From Phyto melanocephala (lineage: Eukaryota; Arthropoda; Insecta; Diptera; Rhinophoridae): a stretch of DNA of 64,000 bases. Location: positions 17,589,201 through 17,653,200 of the forward strand of contig OW799237.1 in NCBI GenBank assembly GCA_941918925.1. Direction: 5' to 3'. How positions within the stretch are numbered: the first letter of the stretch is position 1; every line of letters starts with the position of its first letter. The notes beneath the pieces were generated by a model that saw only the letters and a program-made list of their open reading frames with translations, did not search any database and had not been told where the DNA came from. Positions 58,116 through 64,000 of this stretch are shown here, piece by piece. A program made the translations under genes and the position numbers.

Positions 58116-60952
58116 ATGGCACAAATTCGACCCTTAAATGAAGAATTACAAAAAATTGCAAGCGACGAGTTAAGTGAAAATACCGCACGTATAGAAGCCG
58201 ATTTAGAGGCTTTAAAAACATGGATTAAACAACAGCCTCATTTGCAGGCCAATACAAATGATCAATTTTTAATAGCCTTTCTCAGAGGCTGTAAATACAG
58301 CCTAGAGAAGGCTAAAAATAAAATCGATCTATTTTTTACATTGAAATCCAAATTTCCCGTTTTATTTAACGTCACCGATATTGCAGCGATAAAATTTAAG
58401 ACTATTTTCAATATTGGGTAAGAATTTTTAAACAAATTAGTATTTAATTAGTAAAAAAAAATCATCAACTTTTTTAGATTTGGCATACCTTTACCTCTAC
58501 CACTAAACGATAATGGTGCTCGTATTGTTTCGATACGGTTTGAGGGCGATATTGCCAAAGGCTTGATTGATATTGAGGAATTGTATAGTGTTTTGAATGC
58601 CATGCACGAAATCATTTTAATGGATGATCCGTATGCCTGTATAAATGGCGTTATGTACATATTTGATTTAAAGAATATTTCACTTAATTTTGTTTCACAA
58701 TTAACACCGGTTTTTTTGCGAAAACTTATTAAATTTTATGAAAAATCCTTACCTTTACGTATTAAGGGCGCTCACTTGATAAATACACCGGGAATTTTTC
58801 ACAGTGTCTTAAATATAATGATGCCAATATTTTCGGAGAAACTAAGGAAGAGGGTAAGTTGCCGTAGATTTTTTATTTTTTAATATTAACTAAATTAATA
58901 AATAATAAAAATAGAAAAAATAGAAAAAATATAGAAAATATTATCGAACAATTCAGGCCCTTGTAATAAGACATTAGATTTTCACTGACTATCGAGTTTT
59001 TAACAGTTGATAAAAATATAAATAAACTATAATTTAAATGACTAAAATTAACAATAACGAAAAAGTAAGAAAAAATAAGAATCCGTTCAATTAGTTCTTT
59101 CGACCACGGTCGAAGATCGAACATCATTCATAATAAAGGCCTTTATATATCCTACTCCATAATTCAAATCAGTTCATTACTTCATTTGCTGATTCATATT
59201 TTGTTAAAAACAATCAACGCATAAAAAAATAACTACTAAGAAAGTAAAAAGAGAGAATGAGAGAGAAAGAATAAGGGAAGCAAAATACAAAAACAACAGT
59301 ATAATACTTATTATGTGTAATTTTTCACAGTAGTTGTGTTCAGAACAATACAAATTTGTTCAAATTTAACTCAATATACTGAAAAGAAATGAATTACCTG
59401 TTTGACAGATCACTGTTCGTTTGTTGAACTAATATGTTTTTCGTTGACTTGAATTGAAAATGAACAAGAATTTCTAAACATGTGTTATTAAAGAAAATCT
59501 GTGAATATGTCTTTCACTGGTATTTATGTGCACATGTATTTATTAAGAGTATTTCTTCAAAATCATATAACTTCAAAATTGCAATATTTAAAAAACAAAA
59601 AAACTTCTTTTGATGACAATTTGGTCTTTCAAATTCTCTTTATTATTATTCGCTCTTTACTATTCGCTGATAACGGTGAAGTTTTTAGGAAATAAAAATC
59701 AATGATTCTACCGGCCCACATGGCACACTAAACAATGATTTTTTGTGAACAGAGAATCTCTTGTAAAATTTCTTCACTTTAAATGCTGCAATTTGGTTTA
59801 TTGGTATAATGATGATTGACCCGAAAATTAACCTGCTTTATCACTCTACAAAATATTGCAAATATTTTGCACTGTAGCACTTTCGGACTAAATTCTTAAA
59901 ATAGGTTTAAACAATTTGCACTTTTAAATTACTCTGGCGTGAGAAAAGACAACATGAATTGCCAAACCGAACTGACCACAAAACAATCGATAACTCTAAG
60001 TTCAGTTGACATGTGAAAAGTGTTACTAATTTTAAGTCCTTTGCAATACATATCAAGGCATATCCAGGGGATGTAACTTTTCAGAGGATGTCTTATGTCA
60101 AGGCCAATTCGTATATCAGGGATGGAGAAGTTGTTTTTACATATTAAATATAATAAAATTTCTTAAAAAAAAGGATATACATTTTTTAAAAACATTATTA
60201 ATGACGCAAAAGCAACATATACACATAAATTTAGCACATTTATTATCAAAAAAGTGCAATCAAGTTAATTGTTTAACACCGAAACCAAAATCACATTTCC
60301 TATCCCTGCAATAATAAATGAAATAAAGGCGAATTCAACCATTTTTGAAAAAAAAGTTTCCCCATCAGCTGGGCTGATAATTTCACCTGTATGAATTCGC
60401 CTTGGACTGAATAAATGTGCCTTGGTTCTTTGCTTCTAAAAAACATTCTTAACAAATGATTAAACAAATTTTTTCTATAAAAAAATTTATTATGATTTGT
60501 TATTTAAATATAATTTTTTTATAAAAAAATCTAAAAAAAAATGTTTAATAAAAAAAATTAATCAAAAATTTTATATAAATAAAAAGTAACTAGAAAAACA
60601 TTTTAATTAAAAAAAAATTTTTGTTTGTTTTTATTTGTGTTTAAATTTTAATTAAATATTATATAATTACTTATGTATTTAATTCTGTTTTCAGATATTT
60701 GTTTATGGCCAAAACTATGAGAATATGGAAAACGAAATACCCAAAAAATATCTTCCTGTATATCTAGGCGGTGAGAATGGCTCGACTGAGCAGCTTGTAA
60801 AAGACTTTGAGAATAAATGGTCTGAATATGCGAATTATTTTAAAGAAAATGCCAACTATGGCACTAATGAATTGTTGAGACCTGGTGATCCCATCGATTT
60901 CGACAGTATGTACGGTTTGAGTGGTTCGTTCCGTAAACTGGAAGTGGATTAA
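58116..60952 (+). CDS. CRAL-TRIO domain protein 2 (311 aa), tandem paralogue
   Basis: Exons: 58116-58417, 58478-58853, 60695-60952, all GT-AG. Splice phases match gene 1 exactly: exon 1 ends inside a Gly codon, exon 2 ends on an Arg codon, and exon 3 is 258 bases in both. N-terminal helices: LKTWIKQQPHLQANTNDQFL, then FLRGCKYSLEKAKNKID (about 30-75). Lipid-binding domain about 102-258; C-terminal tail YGLSGSFRKLEVD. The family signature LPxEYGG is altered to LPVYLGG, and intron 2 is 1841 bases against 62 in gene 1. It is probably functional, since the frame is intact in all exons; the ligand is unknown. Confidence 0.93.
58854..60694 (+). other. Expanded intron 2 of CRAL-TRIO gene 2
   Basis: Donor GTAAGT and acceptor TTTTCAG are good. 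It contains the CAAGGC MITE at 60099-60404 and AT-rich DNA with a purine-rich GAGAGA-type patch at about 59250-59275. The open frames at 58873-59127 (minus) and 59501-59695 (plus) lack motifs. Confidence 0.7.
60099..60404. mobile_element. CAAGGC MITE, copy 2 (306 bp), intronic
   Basis: The left tip is CAAGGCCAATTCGTATATCA and the right tip, read inward, CAAGGCGAATTCATACAGGT. It is collinear with 54739-55047 and in the same orientation, with slightly better matching tips. It lies 290 bases before the acceptor of exon 3 and does not disturb the splice site. Confidence 0.75.
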
Positions 60953-61021
60953 AGAAGAGCCTTTTATATTGGTATAAATGTATAAATTTTTTGCATATGA
61001 TTGATTTTCTAAGTGCATATA

Positions 61022-61027
61022 AATAAA
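61022..61027 (+). promoter_or_regulatory. Candidate poly(A) signal of CRAL-TRIO gene 2
   Basis: AATAAA lies 70 bases after the stop codon, a typical position for a short fly 3' UTR. Confidence 0.55.
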
Positions 61028-61196
61028 CAATGCTGATATTAGATCGTGTAAAGACAATTTTTTTAAAAATGATTTTAATTTTGCTTTTAAAATAGAGTAA
61101 AAATACTTTCCTCATTACTTTTTAGATTATTATGTAAAAATATTGTTTTCTAAACTAGTTAAATCCGATCAGCGATCATGGCCTCAACAATATTTG

Positions 61197-61428
61197 TATA
61201 CCCTTCACCTGTGGTGCACAAGGGTATATATAGCTTTGTCAATCCGTTTATAATTTCTACATTTTTCATTTCCTACCCCATAAAGTATATATTTTCTGAA
61301 ATCTTTTTTTTAAAAAATTTTCTTAAAAAAATTTTTTTTTTAATTTTTTTTTGTAATTTTTTTTTTTTTTGTTTTTTTAATATATTTTTTTTAGAAACTT
61401 ACATACGTAAATATAGCACTGTTACTTG
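61197..61428 (-). mobile_element. Diverged short DINE-like element (family B)
   Basis: It starts TATACCCTTCACCTGTGGTG, retains 'aatttctacatttttcatttcctaccccataaagtatatattttctgaaa', has a T-rich block, and ends AATATAGCACTGTTACTTG. The stem-loop and GTCY run are deleted. A further fragment starting TTATACTCTTCACCTGTGGT with a GTCTGTCTGTCC run follows at about 61445-61510. Confidence 0.75.
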
Positions 61429-61749
61429 TTTTGTATTGTATTTATTATACTCTTCACCTGTGGTGCCAGTGGTGTGTCTGTCTGTCCATGTGTTGGTTAA
61501 AATTTATTTTTAAAGGCCCCCACCAATTGCAATGATGAATGTGTGGTATCAACCTTTTGGAAATATCTAAGATTCTTAGCACAATAACCCCATGAATATT
61601 TGAAATGTGAGGAATAAATACGCCTGAATTTAACTTAAGTAATGTCACGTCTTATTGAAGCTTTAATCTTATTCCATATTTTTACCAAAAAGATCAACAT
61701 GCCCGATAATAATTGACCGACACGTTATCTACTATTTTAAGTTATAATA
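61429..61749. other. Spacer with a second family B fragment
   Basis: It holds the truncated fragment noted for 61445-61510, then 'aggcccccaccaattgc' and unassigned sequence. Confidence 0.4.
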
Positions 61750-61971
61750 AGGTTTGTTTAGGTTAAGTTGAAAAGGAGGGGCAGTAAAAGCCCAAACTCA
61801 CGACAGGTATACACTTATGCCTAATTTGCATGTTGTGCACTCCATATGAATAGAATAGTTAGAATATATAGAGAATAAAAGAGAAGCAGTCCAGAGTCTC
61901 TGGCGGGAATCAAACCCGCAACCCCCCAACTAGCAGATTAGCACACTACTGACTAGTCCACCTCGGCACTG
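61750..61971 (-). repeat. tRNA-derived SINE
   Basis: On the minus strand the head (about 61971-61896) carries an A-box-like GGTGGACTAGTCAGTAG and a B box GGGTTTGATTCCCGCC, spaced as in a tRNA, but no cloverleaf acceptor stem forms. An unrelated body follows (about 61895-61750). An internal Pol III promoter without a working tRNA is the SINE layout. The 3' boundary is approximate, and no target duplication was found. Confidence 0.68.
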
Positions 61972-64000
61972 CTCGTAGTAAATTGGCAAAGTTATAGATA
62001 AAAAAAATTCTAAAAAATATAAAATTATAAGTAACTTAAGCCCATAATTTTTGGACACTTTTTAGACATATTAACTGAGATGTAAGCCTATTACTACAGA
62101 TTCTTCTGTGTTGTTCCAAAAATTTACAGACGAATATCGAGTATCGACATGGATATCAAAAAGAGGGGTTCACTAGCAAAATATAATACACTCTAAAAAC
62201 ACTATTAAAAATTTCTGATGTCAGCCACTTATGGGTAACAATGTTCAGAAATTAAAAATTTCTTGAAATTTTTCTTTCTAAAAAAATCATCTGAAATTCT
62301 AGCTTCTCGGTTAAACAAAAAAAACTAGTTCTTTGCCCAACTTAATTATAATTTTCCTTGTTTCAGTGTTTTACAAATTCAACCATAAGAGGTGCACAAT
62401 TAAGTAGCGTATTTAGATTGTTGAAGCCTTTTACGAAAATGGGCGTTCAAAACAAAATGAATTTTTTGAACTTCGTAAATTTTTTGATCAGCATAATCGA
62501 CGAAACGTGTGCACAATTTAGAGTATTTTGCAAATTGCAAAAAATTTTAGCAAACTTGATCTGTGGAAAATGTGAAACACCTGTGCTTGTTCCATTTTTC
62601 AAAAAACATTGCTGTTGTTCGTGATAGTGTGGCAGACTCGTCGTCGTTTCCAACAATTTAACATTGTCATTGAAAATATGGACCATCAGCGATATCTTAA
62701 ATAGGCTTAAGGATAATATTGTTGACGAGTTTTGGGTTTCCTTTTAACTGAATACGGTAAACCGTTGTCAAGTTATACCACGTAGGTATATCGTGAAAAG
62801 TCGAAACTTAACGCAGATTTTATAATTCAGCGTCCCAAATAACCTTAAAAACAACTTTCAGTTCTTAATCAACAAAGACCTTGTACCCTTATGTTATTGA
62901 ATGCCATTTTGATAAATATACCGTAATCGTACATTGTCGTAAGAACTTTCAAAAACCATATTTTATCTTTCATTATAGCAGTTTATTTTTAAAAATAAAA
63001 ATGTTAAAAACAAACTCGAACCTGCAAAAAAAATTCAAATTTAAAAATTTATTTGTTTGAAAAACCTTAGATCAATTTAAAAATTTATTATCAACATGGG
63101 TGTAAATGTTTAATGATTATTATTGTTTGTTTCTATAGAATTTTATTTATACATTCGTACTAGGCTTCTCATAAGTGAGATTAAAATTATAAAATGATTG
63201 GCAAAATCTAGTCATAAAGTCTTAAATGTTTAATACAAACCTCTGCCAAAATAAAATTGACAATTATTTTCAAACTCCCTAATAAAATTTGTACTTATAT
63301 TGAGGAACATATAATTAGTCAAGACGAATATAATATACCCTACTATATAGTTAGCTTATAAAAAATGTATTATTTTTCCATATCCTAGAATCAACACTTA
63401 GGATTTGTATTTCCTATTTTTTTTGTACTCTTGGTTGTTTTGTAGTTTCTTATAGAACTTTTACGATAAATTCCTATTTTTAGAAAATTTGTAATAAATT
63501 AACAATATTCATTAAAGCTCATATAATAAAACAAATCAAGTATGGCAGCCTTTATGCAGTTCACAAAAATAATGAACATTTATCAAATAAATAACTAATA
63601 GAGTTTTACTTACTTAAGTAGTAGTAATATGCAGTTCTGCCAGAATTAAAGACAATAATTTTTGCTTTCATCTCTACACGAAAAAATAATCTTGTAGAAA
63701 ATTTTGTGAATCACACAAAATTACAAAAAGAGTAAGTAAAATATAGTCATGTTAAAAAATATTTGAATGTGCAAAAAAAAAAAAAATAAGAAACGTCAAA
63801 TATTTCTTGACCGCACAAATGTCAAAACAATAATTTCTGTTTGAGTTGGTGAAAAAAGTTCTCGCTAAGTGTAATAGCGTCCCTGTATTAGTAAACAAAT
63901 GGCGAAAATACCGTACATATTTCCTTTAGCAAACAGAAAGTTGCCTTAAAATTTTTAAACCTGAATTTCTATATTTTTATGGAGCACTGAAATTCGAGCA
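61972..64000. other. AT-rich intergenic DNA with a mariner-derivative relic
   Basis: Bases about 62410-62700 match the interior of the mariner derivative at 14096 ('aaaatgggcgttcaaaacaaaatgaattttttgaacttcgtaa', later 'gataGTGTGGCAGA' and 'TTGTCATTGAAAATATGGACCATCAG'), without TIRs. From about 62700 to the window end I see nothing recognisable. Confidence 0.5.

Noticed and set aside
61896..61971. A genuine tRNA gene on the minus strand
   Set aside because: A and B boxes are present, but no acceptor stem or proper anticodon arm forms; SINE is the better reading.
1..64000. CRISPR arrays, operons or bacterial systems
   Set aside because: The window is clearly eukaryotic (introns, eukaryotic tRNAs, fly-type transposons). 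Tandem repeats are contiguous units without regular unique spacers.

Overview
This is a very AT-rich stretch of insect nuclear DNA. It has small GT-AG introns, eukaryotic tRNA genes and dense repeats. The repeats include many copies resembling the Drosophila DINE-1/mini-me (Helentron-associated) elements: a stem-loop next to an ACTTG-type end, an ATACCC end and internal GTCY/GACR microsatellites. Together with the gene content (a multiple wing hairs orthologue and insect-type CRAL-TRIO genes), this points to a higher fly, probably a calyptrate (blowfly or house-fly type). The species call is an inference.

Only three protein-coding genes are well supported, all on the + strand in the right half. 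(1) At 35858-39339 lies a seven-exon gene for a GBD/FH3 protein with a coiled coil and no FH2 domain, recognised as mwh, a planar-polarity effector that restricts actin prehair formation. A tRNA-Glu(CTC) gene sits antisense in its first visible intron. (2, 3) Two CRAL-TRIO lipid-carrier paralogues at 50457-51542 and 58116-60952 share every splice phase and a last exon of identical length, so they are a tandem duplication. The second has a much larger intron 2 holding a MITE. Three more tRNA genes lie in the left half: Lys(CTT) at 3951-4023 (minus), and Glu(TTC) and Asp(GTC) at 21491-21720 (plus).

The rest is a mosaic of transposon relics. 1-16 kb: three long DINE-like 'family A' copies plus one truncated copy, one 'family B' copy, TIR mini-elements at 3.5, 5.3 and 9.1 kb, and a Helitron-like tandem array at 11.5 kb. 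19-25 kb: a family B copy, a mariner relic, the tRNA pair, and two hAT-like elements each with a perfect 8-bp target duplication. 26-35 kb: three Tc1/mariner relics and a fourth family A copy with three 288-bp tandem units. 40-50 kb: a family B copy, a MITE, a reverse-oriented Helitron-like element, a minisatellite and a mos1-type mariner relic. 52-64 kb: a family B copy with a miniature copy nested in it, a second copy of a mariner deletion derivative, a Helitron with canonical ends, paired CAAGGC MITEs, and a tRNA-derived SINE near the right edge.

I found no evidence of an operon-like or otherwise novel gene system. The most informative structures are the nested insertions, which expose exact element ends and target sites.
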